Assembly (NCBI GenBank): GCA_905235375.1
Contig: CAJOLH010000061.1
Span: 1-34,282 of the forward strand
DNA: 34,282 nt
Reading direction: 5' to 3'
Source: an uncultured Bacteroidales bacterium
GTDB lineage: Bacteria; Bacteroidota; Bacteroidia; Bacteroidales; UBA3663
Positions 14,325-23,856 of this stretch are shown one piece after another. Below the pieces are notes generated by a model. The model saw nothing but the letters and a program-made list of their open reading frames with translations. It was not told where the DNA came from and did no database searches. The position numbers and the translations under genes were made by a program. Positions within the stretch are counted from its first letter, which is position 1; the number at the start of each line of letters is the position of its first letter.

Positions 14325-16346
14325 CTATTTTGCAAAGAATTCTGCCACACGGTTGGGGCTAAGCAGCTGCCAGAGCGAAGCAACGGTCCAGCCTGGGGCA
14401 AAGATGTCGTTGTAGAAGCCCTTGCCGTTGCGACCATAGTCCCAATGGGTGTGCTGCACCACTTCGGGGTAGAAGCCCGCCTTTCCGATGCCGCACATGT
14501 GGCCGGGAGCGGGCATGAGCTGGAGCATCGACGAGCGGATCACGTCGGCCATCGCTGCGAAGCGCGGCTCATTGCATTCGCGTGCCATCGCGCGCAGGAT
14601 GCCTGCAAATTCGAAGACGAAGACGTCGATGTGGTTGTTCTCGACCGAGACGTTACCCCAGCCGCGCGAATGGAAGCCCAGGTCGCCCAGCATCTGACCC
14701 TGTGCAAACGGCACATCCCAAAGGTAATACCACGAGAGGCAGAAGTAGGTGGCCTTGCGGCAAAGATCGACGTAATGCTGGTGTTCGGCCTTTGTGGTTA
14801 CGAGGGTCAGGTAGTAGGTGGCGGTGGCGGCAGCTAAGGCAGCCTCCTTGTCCTCGCAGTTGGCATCGAGGGTGGAAGAGAAGTAGTCGGCCTTGTCGAT
14901 GATTTCGCGCTCAAGGTAGGCTGCGCTGCGACGTGCACAGTCGAGGTACTTGCGGTTGTCCTTCTTGAAGTAGCGGTAGGCCATGACGAGCGGCGCTGTC
15001 ACCGAGGGTGTGCTGCCTCCCGATGCATCGACGGTCTTGCCGTCGGCAGTGAACTTGCGCGGGAACGAGCCGTCGGGCTGCTGCAGGGCCACGAGGTTGT
15101 CGCACACTCGGCGGATGCGTGCTTCCCATTCGGGGTGGCGGCGACCCTGGCGTTGTTCGTTGCGCAGGTAGTAGAGCATGGCGAAGATGCCCTCCGACTG
15201 CCGGCGAATCGAAAGCACGGGGTCGAAGAATCCCTGTTCGAGGTTGCCGCTCTCAAGGAAGTAGCCTTCGGAGCCGAAGCCGTGGTTGAGGTGGCTTCCG
15301 ATCACTCGGTTCACCACATCGACGATGTCCTTTCGGCCACGTGCCTCGCCATATTCCAGGCCGTTGACGGCATTGAGCAGCACACGACCCACGAAGCCGA
15401 TCTGATAGTCGCCGTGCGGCAGGCAGTCGTCGCAGCGCAGCGTCATGCCCGAAAGGTACTTCAGTTCGAACTTGTCAACGTAGCTGTCGATGAAGAAGGG
15501 CGACAGGGCATCCTTGGCCTCGTCATCGTTGGCATAAGGTGCATCGGCCAATGGCTGTGGCGCGTAGGCGGCATAGCTGTTCTCCCACACCTGGCGCACC
15601 AGTGCCGAATAGTCGGCGGCTTCGCCCTGTCGCAGCGTCCACACCACTTCTTCGGTCTGCCCCTTCTCGAGCTTCTGGAAGGTGCGGATGGGGTCGATGA
15701 GCGTGAGTTTGCGGATGTAGCGTTTGGGCGCTTCGACGTAAGGGAACGCGCACGTGAGGGCTGCCTGCCCGTCGATGTTGGCGAAACCTACCGATCCCAC
15801 CGAGGTGTGCCCCGAAAGGATGACGTCGCCCGAAAGGTTCTGCAGCACGCAGTCGTCGGTCCCCGTGTTGGTGCGTTCGAGGCTGTAGTAGCGTCCCCGT
15901 TGCTGGTCGAGGATGGCGGTGAGCGGTGCCGACAGGCGGTCATCGCGCACCTGCCAGCTGTCGCTGGTGTGGAACGACGGTGCCTCCTTGGGCGAACGCA
16001 GGTTCTTGTGGTACCAGAATCCGGGCATATAGAAGTCGCAATCGTCGTGGCGAATGCCGTCGAGGAGCAGTTGCTCGCTGTAGTTGAAATAGACGGTCTG
16101 CTGTGCAGTGATGCGCACGGTGATGGTGGTGACACCTTCGGCCAGCTTTTGCGTCTGGCGCCACACGGTGACGGGCAGGTTTTGCGAAGCCGTGAGTTGT
16201 CCCTCCTGTCCCGAGAGATGGTAGGTCGCTGCGGGGTTGCCGGGGGTAATCAGGGTGAGGGTGCTGACGGGAGTCGTTTCTGCCGCCTGCAGGGCAGCGG
16301 CACAGCCGAGGGCTAGGAAGGCAGCTATTGTTCGGGTGGGTTTCAT
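14325..16346 (-). CDS. Secreted glycoside-hydrolase-like protein, probable six-hairpin (alpha/alpha) fold
   Basis: 673 residues with signal peptide (FLALGCAAALQAA). The N-terminal ~270 residues are beta-rich. The rest is helical, with repeated paired-helix segments such as EGIFAMLYYLRNEQ, VCDNLVALQQPDGSFP, APLVMAYRYFKK and CRRSAAYLEREI, and aromatic/acid-rich loops (SRGWGNVSVENNHIDVFVFEFAG). This is what (alpha/alpha)6-toroid glycosidases and lyases look like, but I cannot assign a GH or PL number or a catalytic acid. It is the last gene of the SusC-led series, 83 bp after the Asp-box protein. Export across the inner membrane is clear; final location is unknown. Confidence 0.72.
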   Translation of the reverse strand: MKPTRTIAAFLALGCAAALQAAETTPVSTLTLITPGNPAATYHLSGQEGQLTASQNLPVTVWRQTQKLAEGVTTITVRITAQQTVYFNYSEQLLLDGIRHDDCDFYMPGFWYHKNLRSPKEAPSFHTSDSWQVRDDRLSAPLTAILDQQRGRYYSLERTNTGTDDCVLQNLSGDVILSGHTSVGSVGFANIDGQAALTCAFPYVEAPKRYIRKLTLIDPIRTFQKLEKGQTEEVVWTLRQGEAADYSALVRQVWENSYAAYAPQPLADAPYANDDEAKDALSPFFIDSYVDKFELKYLSGMTLRCDDCLPHGDYQIGFVGRVLLNAVNGLEYGEARGRKDIVDVVNRVIGSHLNHGFGSEGYFLESGNLEQGFFDPVLSIRRQSEGIFAMLYYLRNEQRQGRRHPEWEARIRRVCDNLVALQQPDGSFPRKFTADGKTVDASGGSTPSVTAPLVMAYRYFKKDNRKYLDCARRSAAYLEREIIDKADYFSSTLDANCEDKEAALAAATATYYLTLVTTKAEHQHYVDLCRKATYFCLSWYYLWDVPFAQGQMLGDLGFHSRGWGNVSVENNHIDVFVFEFAGILRAMARECNEPRFAAMADVIRSSMLQLMPAPGHMCGIGKAGFYPEVVQHTHWDYGRNGKGFYNDIFAPGWTVASLWQLLSPNRVAEFFAK

Positions 16347-16429
16347 TGGTTGATTTATTATGGGGATTCGGGATTTCGTTATTCCGACATCACGTTATTC
16401 CGGAATGCCGTAATTTCGAAAATAATAGT

Positions 16430-18445
16430 CTAAAGCGGGACGATTTTGCCTTCGAGCATCATGATCTGGCTATCGACGCGGGTCTGTCCGTTGTAGTTGG
16501 CGCGGGTGACCAGGAGCCACAGTGTCTCGTCGTCCTTGAGGAAGAAGCTGTTGTAGTAGGCACCGACGGTGCCACGCAGCTGGTCACATTGCATGAGGGG
16601 ATATTGGCGGCGTGCGAAGTTGCGACATTCGCTGTCGGCCATCACCACGCAGGGGCGGTTGGTTTGCCACACTTCGCCCGTCTGATGATTGTGGGCCATG
16701 GTGACAAATTCGCCCGAAGGCAACTGGATGGCGTAAGGTGCTCCGCTGAACGACTCGTAGGCTCCTGCCGGCCAGCGCTCATTGTCGGCAACGCCATCCC
16801 AGTCGGCTGCATCCCACTCGCCGTCGAGGTCACGGTGGACGATGTAGGGCGAGACGTTGTTGTTGACACATTCGATGATGAAGCATACACCCTTGTTGCC
16901 CTGCATCACGGTGCCGACGGGCATACCATCGCGCATACGGGGCATATAGGCGGCGCGCTTGAAGGCTGTCCAGGTCTGGCCGTTGTCGGTGCTGCGCGAA
17001 CAGAGGATCTCCTGATAGAGGTTGCTCGTGCCCCACCAGGCGGCTTCGCTGCTGACAAGGAGTTCAAGCTCACCACCGGGCAGCTGCACCACCTGTGGCT
17101 CCCAGGTGCGTCCGCGTCCTACGATGACGGGGTCGCTCCACGTCTGTCCGCCGTCTTTGCTGATGCAGGTGAGCACCTTGCAGTTGTAGTTGGTCTCGGG
17201 GTTGGCATTGGCCACCACGCTGAGCAGGATCCAGCCGTTCTGCAGGCGGGTCATCTCGGGGTTGCAGATGCGGTAGTAGCCGCTGCCGAGGAAGGTCTTG
17301 TCGGCATCGAAGATGATGACGGGGTCGGTCCAGGTGAGGCCGTCGTCATAGCTGTGGCGCAGGTAGCTGTGCTTCCAGTGGTCGGTCGTTCCGCCATGGT
17401 AGGTGAGCAGGAGGTGCTGGCCTTCGACGCGGCAGATGCGCGGGTACTCCACCTGTATGCCGTCGGGGCTGAACTGATGTAGGGTTCGGTTCTCGTCCCA
17501 TACTATCTTGTGCGTGATGGGTTTGACCGTCTTGTCAACTTCGTAGCCGCTGTAGTCGATGCGGGTGCGGACGGTGCGTGTGAGCACTTGCTCCTCGCCA
17601 TCCACCATGGCTGAGATGCGCATCACGTAGTCGGTGCCTGCCTGCAGACCGCTGATCAGCTCCGAAGCGTAATTCTTGCTGCCCAGGTCGCTGACTGCCA
17701 CCTCGCGGAGATTGTCGGCCGAAAGTCCGTAGGCGCACTTGACATTGGAGACCTGTGTGCCAGCGGGCTGAACCATGAAGCGGGCCTGGAGGGCATTCTT
17801 GTCGATGGTCCAATCTTCGGTGCTCCAGCACAGACCAGCCAGCGTCGAGACGAGTTTGCCGGGGCCGAAGATGAGCGAACCGTCCTCGGTCATGAAGTAG
17901 ATGCGGATGCTGTATTTTTCATCGGGATGCAGGTCGCGACATTCCACCGTGAAATCACCTTCGGGCAACCTGGTGCCTGCCGCGATGCGTGGCATAAGGC
18001 GATAGTTGCGCCCCAGACTCGACAGGGAGGCTGCATAGCCATACTCCACGACGTTGGCTCCATTGAGGTTCAGGTTCGACACCTCTATCTCGGCTCCATC
18101 GGCCGAAGTGGTGACCACATCGCAATCGAAGGTGACGAGGCGCAGCTCGCGTTCCACGTCGATGGCGGGGCAGCTGGGGTCACCCTCCACGTGTGCCCGA
18201 TAGAGTCCGGGTGTGGAGGCGCGGAAGGAATAGGTGGGCGATGTGGCTCCGGCAATGTTCTGCCAGGTGGCACCATTGTCGGCCGACTGCTGCCACTGGA
18301 TGGTGCCGTAGTTCGACGGCCCCCAATCGAGCTCGAAGGATACGGTCTGGTCGGCACGGGCAAAGCTCACCTTGCGTTCGGCCAGCGTGCTACCAAATGC
18401 AAAGGAGAGGAAGAGCGTAACAATATATATATATAATGACTTCAT
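16430..18445 (-). CDS. Asp-box (BNR) sialidase-fold exported protein with Ig/FN3-like N-terminus
   Basis: 671 residues. Signal peptide MKSLYIYIVTLFLSFAFGS. An Ig-like segment (~25-110; it carries SADNGATW, itself Asp-box-like) and FN3-like modules (~115-310) precede a six-bladed-propeller domain. That domain has Asp boxes SYDDGLTW (~364), SKDGGQTW (~428) and STDNGQTW (~482). The segment YPRICRVEG at its start resembles, but does not match, the FRIP motif of GH33. Families with this fold include sialidases and GH93 exo-arabinanases. Since the locus has two GH43-type genes, arabinan-type substrates are as plausible as sialic acid. The ATG at 18445 is 35 bp after the preceding gene's stop and is set by the signal peptide. 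Fold confident, activity not. Confidence 0.82.
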   Translation of the reverse strand: MKSLYIYIVTLFLSFAFGSTLAERKVSFARADQTVSFELDWGPSNYGTIQWQQSADNGATWQNIAGATSPTYSFRASTPGLYRAHVEGDPSCPAIDVERELRLVTFDCDVVTTSADGAEIEVSNLNLNGANVVEYGYAASLSSLGRNYRLMPRIAAGTRLPEGDFTVECRDLHPDEKYSIRIYFMTEDGSLIFGPGKLVSTLAGLCWSTEDWTIDKNALQARFMVQPAGTQVSNVKCAYGLSADNLREVAVSDLGSKNYASELISGLQAGTDYVMRISAMVDGEEQVLTRTVRTRIDYSGYEVDKTVKPITHKIVWDENRTLHQFSPDGIQVEYPRICRVEGQHLLLTYHGGTTDHWKHSYLRHSYDDGLTWTDPVIIFDADKTFLGSGYYRICNPEMTRLQNGWILLSVVANANPETNYNCKVLTCISKDGGQTWSDPVIVGRGRTWEPQVVQLPGGELELLVSSEAAWWGTSNLYQEILCSRSTDNGQTWTAFKRAAYMPRMRDGMPVGTVMQGNKGVCFIIECVNNNVSPYIVHRDLDGEWDAADWDGVADNERWPAGAYESFSGAPYAIQLPSGEFVTMAHNHQTGEVWQTNRPCVVMADSECRNFARRQYPLMQCDQLRGTVGAYYNSFFLKDDETLWLLVTRANYNGQTRVDSQIMMLEGKIVPL

Positions 18446-18480
18446 GACTTCTAACAGGGATGAGTGTGGATAAGAAGGGA

Positions 18481-19092
18481 TTACAGTTTCTGGATGGTCT
18501 GCACCAGTAGTGCACCATCCTGACGGCGACACTGGATCACATAGCTGCCCGCAGGCAGCTTGGAGAGATCGAATCGCCTGAGTTCCTCTTGCAGGGAGCA
18601 CGCAGCAACGCGCTGCAGGCGACCCTGCATATCGATGGCGGCAATCTGAATGATGCCCGACCCTGCACTAAGCCATACTTCCCCGTGTGTGGGGTTGGGA
18701 TAGATGCGCAGTGCTTCGGAGGCATAGATGTTGGCGAGTGCTGAGGGAGTGATGCTGAACGTCACCTGGCCCTCGCATTGGCACTCGTCACTGACGCGCA
18801 GCGTATAGTTGCCCGGACGGGAGACGCGCAGGGTAGATTCTGTGGAAAGCACCTGGCCTTCGGCATCGAGCCAGAGGTAGGAGTAATTGCCACTGCCTCC
18901 CGTCACCACGACGTCGGCACCAAGCGTTATGCCGTCGTCAGGCAAGACAATCGAAAGGGTGGGGGCAACGATGGAGAAGAGAGGATTCTGCTGTATCGGC
19001 ATCCTGATGACGGTCTGGGCAATCAGACAGCCGCTTCCAACGAGCAGCAGGAGCACCACAAGCAGGAGCGATGAAAATGAATGTTTCGACAT
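18481..19092 (-). CDS. Small exported protein with type IX secretion C-terminal sorting domain
   Basis: 203 residues. N-terminal hydrophobic signal (LLLVVLLLLVGSGCLIAQ). A PKD/Ig-like segment ~45-110 has the pattern VTGGSGNYSYLWLDAEGQ. The C-terminal ~75 residues are a textbook type A sorting domain: RIYPNPTHGEVWLS, then IAAIDMQGRLQRV, LSKLPAGSYVIQC and VQTIQKL. Such domains direct cargo through the T9SS to the surface or medium. Little is left for function beyond the small Ig-like module, so it may be a surface adhesin or binding module. A GC-rich hairpin separates it from the upstream FG-GAP gene. The start at 19092 is set by the signal peptide. Confidence 0.85.
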   Translation of the reverse strand: MSKHSFSSLLLVVLLLLVGSGCLIAQTVIRMPIQQNPLFSIVAPTLSIVLPDDGITLGADVVVTGGSGNYSYLWLDAEGQVLSTESTLRVSRPGNYTLRVSDECQCEGQVTFSITPSALANIYASEALRIYPNPTHGEVWLSAGSGIIQIAAIDMQGRLQRVAACSLQEELRRFDLSKLPAGSYVIQCRRQDGALLVQTIQKL

Positions 19093-19108
19093 GGGAATTG
19101 GATAGGAA

Positions 19109-19186
19109 CCCCCTCGATCCCCAGCTACGGGGAAGGCCATGCCTACAGGTGCCTGGCGCTCCCCCTTAGCAGGGGATTCGAGGGGG
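19109..19186. repeat. GC-rich intercistronic inverted repeat
   Basis: CCCCCTCGATCCCC at 19109-19122 pairs with GGGGATTCGAGGGGG at 19172-19186 (one bulged T). A partial inner pairing of the GCTACGGGGA and TCCCCCTTAGC segments also exists. It lies between the FG-GAP gene and the small sorting-domain gene within the PUL and could attenuate transcription or stabilise the message. The sequence looks like a dispersed repeat rather than a unique terminator; no T run follows. Confidence 0.7.
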
Positions 19187-19198
19187 GTCTGGTTAAGA

Positions 19199-21043
19199 TT
19201 ACTTGCGGAGCACGATGCGGCCGCCCTCGATGCAGAGGCCCTGAGCCTCGGTGGGCTGACCCATCAGGTTATAGATGGTGGTCGGACGAGCATCGGCCTC
19301 GATGGTTCGGATGGCAGCATCGCCGACGGTGAAGGTCTGTGGGGCGGTGAAGGCCGAACCCTGCATGTCGGCAGCAATGGTCTGCACGCCGAACTCGTAA
19401 AGGCCATCAGGCAAGGTGAGCGTGAGCTTGGTGCAAAGGAAGGCATTGCCCTGGCGGAGGGCACCATCCTTCTCACCACCTACAAACGACAAGGGAGCGG
19501 TGTAGTAGAGGCCAGTAGCCTTGTTCTTGAGGTAGTACTCGTAGGTCACATTCTTCTTCGAAGTGGAAGCAGCCTTCCACGAGAGGGTCACCTCACCATT
19601 GTCGGCTACATCCACCTTGGCATCGGTGGGAGCGTCAGGACGTGCGCCAACCGAAGAAGCATTCTTGGTGAATACCATGCTGCGGCCGGTGGTGACATCG
19701 GGTTCGAAGTAGCGGGCATCGCCATGATAGCCCGTGAAGCACTCGTTGAGGGCATTCTCTACGCCATAGTCGAGGAAGAAGATGCCTTGCTCCGAAGCGC
19801 CTGGGATGCTCTCCTTGGTGGTGAGGCCTGAAGCCGAACCTTTGACGAACCATCCTGCCTGCGTGCCTTCTTCGGGACACCAGCCATAGAGGAAGAGGTC
19901 GTAGTAGCCGTCGGCATTGTAGTCGATGGCACGGGTGCCGGAAGCGTTGCTGTTGAGGGGACGGATGTCCTTTGCACGGGCCACGAACGACTGGTCATCG
20001 GTGTAGTTGACCGACCCGTCGCTGGCTACGCGGCCGAGCAGAAGCTGTCCGAAGTAGTCCCAGCCAGATACGGCATCGTTGGGCGATTCGCCGGTGACGA
20101 AGATGTCGTTCACGCCGTCGTTGTTGAAGTCAGCAACCTCGAAGTTGCCGTTGCCGAAGTTGTGCGAAGGCTCGCCCATATTGATTCCCAGGTCGTAGAA
20201 GGCTACAACGTCCTCCTTCTCGGTCTCGATGCCCAGGTTGAGGTAAGCGCGCATGGTGCGACCCAGCTCTTCGTAGTTCTGGTCGGCAGGATTATCGACG
20301 TTGCCCTGCACGAGGAAGTCGGCATAGCCGTCGTTGTTGAGGTCGGTGGCGGTGATGTTGCAAAGTGCAAAGGCGTAGGTGAAGTCACCGTTGCCCATCA
20401 GGTCTTCGCAATACTGCCTGAAGACGCCGTTGCCCTGGTTGATCAGCACGGCAGCGTTCATGATGCCGCCGTTGTTGACATCCGACGAGAGCCACCAGCC
20501 GGCACCCACGATGTCGGGCATACCGTCGGCATTGAAGTCGGCTACAGCAGCCGTACGGGGCAGCCAGTTCAGCTCGTTGCCCTCACGGTCGTACACCTTG
20601 AAGTCGCTCCACTTGGTGAAGTTGCCGGCACCGTCGTTGAGGTAGATGCCGTTGTCTGACCATGCATCTCCGCCCGAAGCAAGGTAGAGGTCGATGTTGC
20701 CGTCGCCGTTGAAGTCAGCGGGGATGACCGAAGAGCGCACACCTGTGAGCATCTTGACCTGGGTCTTGACGTACTTGGTGCCGTCCCATTTCAGCTTCCA
20801 CGCGGTACGATTGACGAAGACTTCGTTGCCGTCCTCGTCCTCGAACATTGTGCCGAGGTCCTGGCCATCGACCTGCCACTGCGGCAGACCGCCGAAATAG
20901 AGTTCCTTCAGTCCGTCGTTGTCCCAGTCAATCTCTGTGCCTGCAGCATAGTCGCCTGCAAGGTTCTGGTCAATTTCGATGATGGTCTGGGCTCCAAGCG
21001 TCATGGAGGCGCTGGCCACTAAGAGTGTAAACAGTTTTTTCAT
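19199..21043 (-). CDS. FG-GAP/VCBS repeat exported protein with FN3 and C-terminal sorting tail
   Basis: 614 residues. Signal peptide MKKLFTLLVASASMTLGAQ. At least six Ca-binding-loop repeats of the D-x-(N/D)-x-D-G type: DWDNDGLKEL, DFNGDGNIDLYLA, DFNADGMPDIVGA, DLNNDGYADFLVQ, DFNNDGVNDIFVT and DYNADGYYDLFLYG. This is the pattern of FG-GAP/VCBS beta-propeller blades. An FN3-like module follows (~475-580), then a sorting-type tail (TIYNLMGQPTEAQGLCIEGGRIVLRK). Proteins of this kind are surface-exposed binding or adhesive modules; no catalytic residues are evident. It lies between the GH43-like lipoprotein and the sorting-domain protein. A glycan-binding role at the surface is inferred from context. 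Confidence 0.85.
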   Translation of the reverse strand: MKKLFTLLVASASMTLGAQTIIEIDQNLAGDYAAGTEIDWDNDGLKELYFGGLPQWQVDGQDLGTMFEDEDGNEVFVNRTAWKLKWDGTKYVKTQVKMLTGVRSSVIPADFNGDGNIDLYLASGGDAWSDNGIYLNDGAGNFTKWSDFKVYDREGNELNWLPRTAAVADFNADGMPDIVGAGWWLSSDVNNGGIMNAAVLINQGNGVFRQYCEDLMGNGDFTYAFALCNITATDLNNDGYADFLVQGNVDNPADQNYEELGRTMRAYLNLGIETEKEDVVAFYDLGINMGEPSHNFGNGNFEVADFNNDGVNDIFVTGESPNDAVSGWDYFGQLLLGRVASDGSVNYTDDQSFVARAKDIRPLNSNASGTRAIDYNADGYYDLFLYGWCPEEGTQAGWFVKGSASGLTTKESIPGASEQGIFFLDYGVENALNECFTGYHGDARYFEPDVTTGRSMVFTKNASSVGARPDAPTDAKVDVADNGEVTLSWKAASTSKKNVTYEYYLKNKATGLYYTAPLSFVGGEKDGALRQGNAFLCTKLTLTLPDGLYEFGVQTIAADMQGSAFTAPQTFTVGDAAIRTIEADARPTTIYNLMGQPTEAQGLCIEGGRIVLRK

Positions 21044-21140
21044 GTTGTTGTGATGATATTAAGAAGTAAATAATTGGGGGAATTTGCGAGGCTCCTTCCC
21101 CCTTGATAAGATGTTTCGCAAGTGCGGAAGTTGGGAAGAA

Positions 21141-22208
21141 TCAGAGTTCGTAGAGCGGTGAGGTCCAACCCTCGACAGGGCGGGTCACCTCGGTGAACCA
21201 TCCATCGTCCGACAGACGGACAGGATTGATGAAGAGGGGCTTGCGTTCGAAGCCACTGTTGAGGAAGGGCTTGTCGGCACGTGTGGCGTTGAAGGCCACG
21301 TAGAGCAGTCCTTCGGTCGATGACGGGAACACGCGCTGCACGTTCTCGGGATGGATGTACTGTTCGGAGCCGGTGATGAAAGGCTCACCCTGGCTGCCCG
21401 TAGCTACGTCGTTGCCGCTCTTGTCGAGATAGGGGCCGTTGATGTTGCTGGCTCGTGCATAGTGTACCTCGTCACCCACGTTGCCGAACAGATAGACCTG
21501 CGAACTGCTGACGCGATAGAGGGCAATGTCGGAGAAGTTCGGACCTGCAATGAGTATGGGCTCGCCGCTGGTGGTCGGGATGCGTCCGCGACGGATGGTC
21601 ACCCTCTGGATGTACGTGCCTGCCTCGGTGGTGTAGCAGACGTAGAAGTTGGTGCTGGCCACAAGGAAGAAGGGGTCACGCAGTGTGCTGACACCCAGAT
21701 CCTGGGCGGTCAGGAAGATGCCCATGTCGGTGTAGGGACCCTGTGCATAGGTGGCTGAGGCAGCACCGATGGTGTTGTTGTCGTAGCCATAGAACATCCA
21801 GTAGTTGGCATTCGCCACCGTCTTGGCAAAGTCGGCCGAAAGGCTGTTGATGCTGGCCGATGGATTGCTGACGAGCGGAGCATTGAATGCCTCCTGCGAG
21901 AACGACCAGGCGGAGAGCTCGTCGCTCATGATGGCAGGGCAGTGGTAGGTCAGTCCGGTAGCCCACTGCGTCTCGGCCGAGATGGCTACAAAGCGGCTGC
22001 TTCCCTTCATGATGGTTCCTCCTGCCAGTGATGGTTCCCACACGGGGTTGCGGTAGCTTGAGGTTTCGGGGTTGATGCTGCCCGACCAGAGTACCGAATC
22101 GATGCCATCGCCACTCATGTCAGCACAGCTTACCATCGCCGTTGGCAACGTAATGACCCAGGCTGCCAGAGGCAGAACCATGAGGATAGTTTTCATTATA
22201 TTTTTCAT
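21141..22208 (-). CDS. GH43-like five-bladed-propeller lipoprotein, possibly non-catalytic
   Basis: 355 residues. The N-terminal hydrophobic segment ends in a lipobox-like MVSC (Cys ~27), so a lipoprotein is likely. The body resembles GH43/GH32-type propellers: SYRNPVWEPSLAGGTIMKGSSRFVAIS is laid out like the first-blade 'NPv..DPsv' strand, followed by blades such as YWMFYGYDNN, GPYTDMGIFL and DPFFLVAS. The canonical Asp of that first motif appears as Glu (WEPS). I cannot locate a clear acid/base Glu, so it may bind rather than cleave. It starts 20 bp after SusD, the usual place for a surface glycan-binding protein in a PUL. The ATG at 22208 is chosen; a second Met four codons on is equally possible. 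Confidence 0.68.
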   Translation of the reverse strand: MKNIMKTILMVLPLAAWVITLPTAMVSCADMSGDGIDSVLWSGSINPETSSYRNPVWEPSLAGGTIMKGSSRFVAISAETQWATGLTYHCPAIMSDELSAWSFSQEAFNAPLVSNPSASINSLSADFAKTVANANYWMFYGYDNNTIGAASATYAQGPYTDMGIFLTAQDLGVSTLRDPFFLVASTNFYVCYTTEAGTYIQRVTIRRGRIPTTSGEPILIAGPNFSDIALYRVSSSQVYLFGNVGDEVHYARASNINGPYLDKSGNDVATGSQGEPFITGSEQYIHPENVQRVFPSSTEGLLYVAFNATRADKPFLNSGFERKPLFINPVRLSDDGWFTEVTRPVEGWTSPLYEL

Positions 22209-22228
22209 CGAAGTGATAGTTTTATGGA

Positions 22229-23827
22229 TTAATAACCTGGGTTCTGTGTCAGACCATCGAAGAGCGAAAGCTCGTGGTTGGGTATCATCCAGAGGTGGCT
22301 GATGCCGAGGCGATAGGTCTTGAAGTCCTCGTCGCGCAGCGACAGCTGGTTGAGGCCCTCCTGGGTGTGGATGTCGCCCCAACGGTCGAGGTCGAACCAG
22401 CGGGTACATTCGCCGCACAGTTCGACGAGGCGCTCATGACGGAGCTGGTCGAGCAGTGAGTTGTAGGTCGAGAAGAGTGCTGGCTGCAGGTCGGGCATGT
22501 TCACACGGCGGCGCACCTTGTTGATATATTCTACGGCCATCGTGCGGTCGCCGTCGAGCTCGTTGAGCACTTCTGCATACATCAGATAGATGTCGGCCAG
22601 GCGCAGCACGCGCAGGTTGGCACCGCTGGAGTAGTCTTCGGCCTTGTTGTCGGTCTCTACGCTGGTGTACTTCTTCCAGTAGCAGAGGTGGGCAAAGTGT
22701 TCCGACGAATCCCATTCGGGCCAGGTCTTGCCGTAGTAGTTGGCAGTGGCGGTCTGTGGTTCGGCAGCACTGTAGTAGAAGAGGGTATGGAACTTGCGCA
22801 TATCGACGTTGCCGTCCTTGTCGGGTTCCTTGTCGAATTCCGAGAGCAGCCAGTCGCGGCTCGAACCGTCGTTCCACGCACCCGTACCATCGGAGAGGTA
22901 GAGTCCCATGAACTTCGGACGCTGGTTGCCCACCTCCTTGCCGTTGATGAGGCCGTCCTTGAAGTTGATCTCGAAGAGCGACTCTGCGTTGTTCTCGTTC
23001 GACTCGGTGAAGTTGTCCATCCAGTTGTCCATCAGCCTGTAGTAGTTGAGGCCGAACACGCTTTCGATGTTCTTCTTGGCCTCCTGCCAGTACTCCTTGG
23101 CCTTGGCAGCATCCTGATAGTCCGACCAGGGGCGATGGCTATACATGCCTGCCAGCTGCATCGCCATCTTGGCAGCCATGCCGTAGGCTCCGCCACGGGT
23201 GACGCGTCCCACTTCCTGAGGCTCCCAGCTGATGGGAAGCATCGGGGCAGCGGTCTGGAAATCGGCCAAAGCCTGCTGATAGAGTTCCAGCTGGTCGCCG
23301 ATGGGGCCGTTCTCGATCGAACTGGTCTGAATGGGACCCTTGCCGTAGATGGCGGCGATGGCCCAGTGAGCCACACCACGGATGAAATAACCTTGTCCGA
23401 GTATTTCGTTGGCTTCCTTCTCGCTGAAGAGGGCCTTGCCCTTGCCGTTCATGTTGTCGATCACCTGATTGACGTAGTACAGGCTGTTGTAGAATGCTTC
23501 CCAGGGGAGGCACAGGCCTTCGTTGCCGTCGTAGTTGTACGAGTCCATGATGAAGTTGGCATCGGCCTGGAACTCCTGGTTGGGGCTTTCGCTCCAGCCC
23601 TCGTCACTGCGAAGTAATGCATGGATTTGGAACCAGCGGCTGAAATATCCCGGGCGACGCCAGGTGGAATAGGCGGCGGAGAGGCCCTGGTCGTATTGCT
23701 CGGCGGTGATCCAGAAGGTCTCTGATGACTCCACATTCGGATTGGTCAGGTCGAGCCAGCTGTCACTGCATGAGGTGCTGCCCAGCGCCACTATGCCCAC
23801 AAGAAATGCAAGAATATATGGTTTCAT
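22229..23827 (-). CDS. SusD/RagB-family outer-membrane nutrient-binding lipoprotein
   Basis: 532 residues. A lipoprotein signal ends in GSTSC (Cys20). It shows the family N-terminus (CSDSWLDLTNPNVESSETFWIT), the helical TPR-like region, and the C-terminal segments LRLADIYLMYAEVLNELDGD, EYINKVRRRVNMPDL and LRHERLVELCGECTRWFDLDRWG, which are diagnostic of SusD/RagB. It caps the SusC transporter and binds the oligosaccharide at the cell surface. It begins 29 bp after the susC-like stop on the same strand. Length is typical. The ligand cannot be deduced. Confidence 0.97.
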   Translation of the reverse strand: MKPYILAFLVGIVALGSTSCSDSWLDLTNPNVESSETFWITAEQYDQGLSAAYSTWRRPGYFSRWFQIHALLRSDEGWSESPNQEFQADANFIMDSYNYDGNEGLCLPWEAFYNSLYYVNQVIDNMNGKGKALFSEKEANEILGQGYFIRGVAHWAIAAIYGKGPIQTSSIENGPIGDQLELYQQALADFQTAAPMLPISWEPQEVGRVTRGGAYGMAAKMAMQLAGMYSHRPWSDYQDAAKAKEYWQEAKKNIESVFGLNYYRLMDNWMDNFTESNENNAESLFEINFKDGLINGKEVGNQRPKFMGLYLSDGTGAWNDGSSRDWLLSEFDKEPDKDGNVDMRKFHTLFYYSAAEPQTATANYYGKTWPEWDSSEHFAHLCYWKKYTSVETDNKAEDYSSGANLRVLRLADIYLMYAEVLNELDGDRTMAVEYINKVRRRVNMPDLQPALFSTYNSLLDQLRHERLVELCGECTRWFDLDRWGDIHTQEGLNQLSLRDEDFKTYRLGISHLWMIPNHELSLFDGLTQNPGY

Positions 23828-23856
23828 TTGTCTTGAATGTTTGTATGGTTAAGTGA

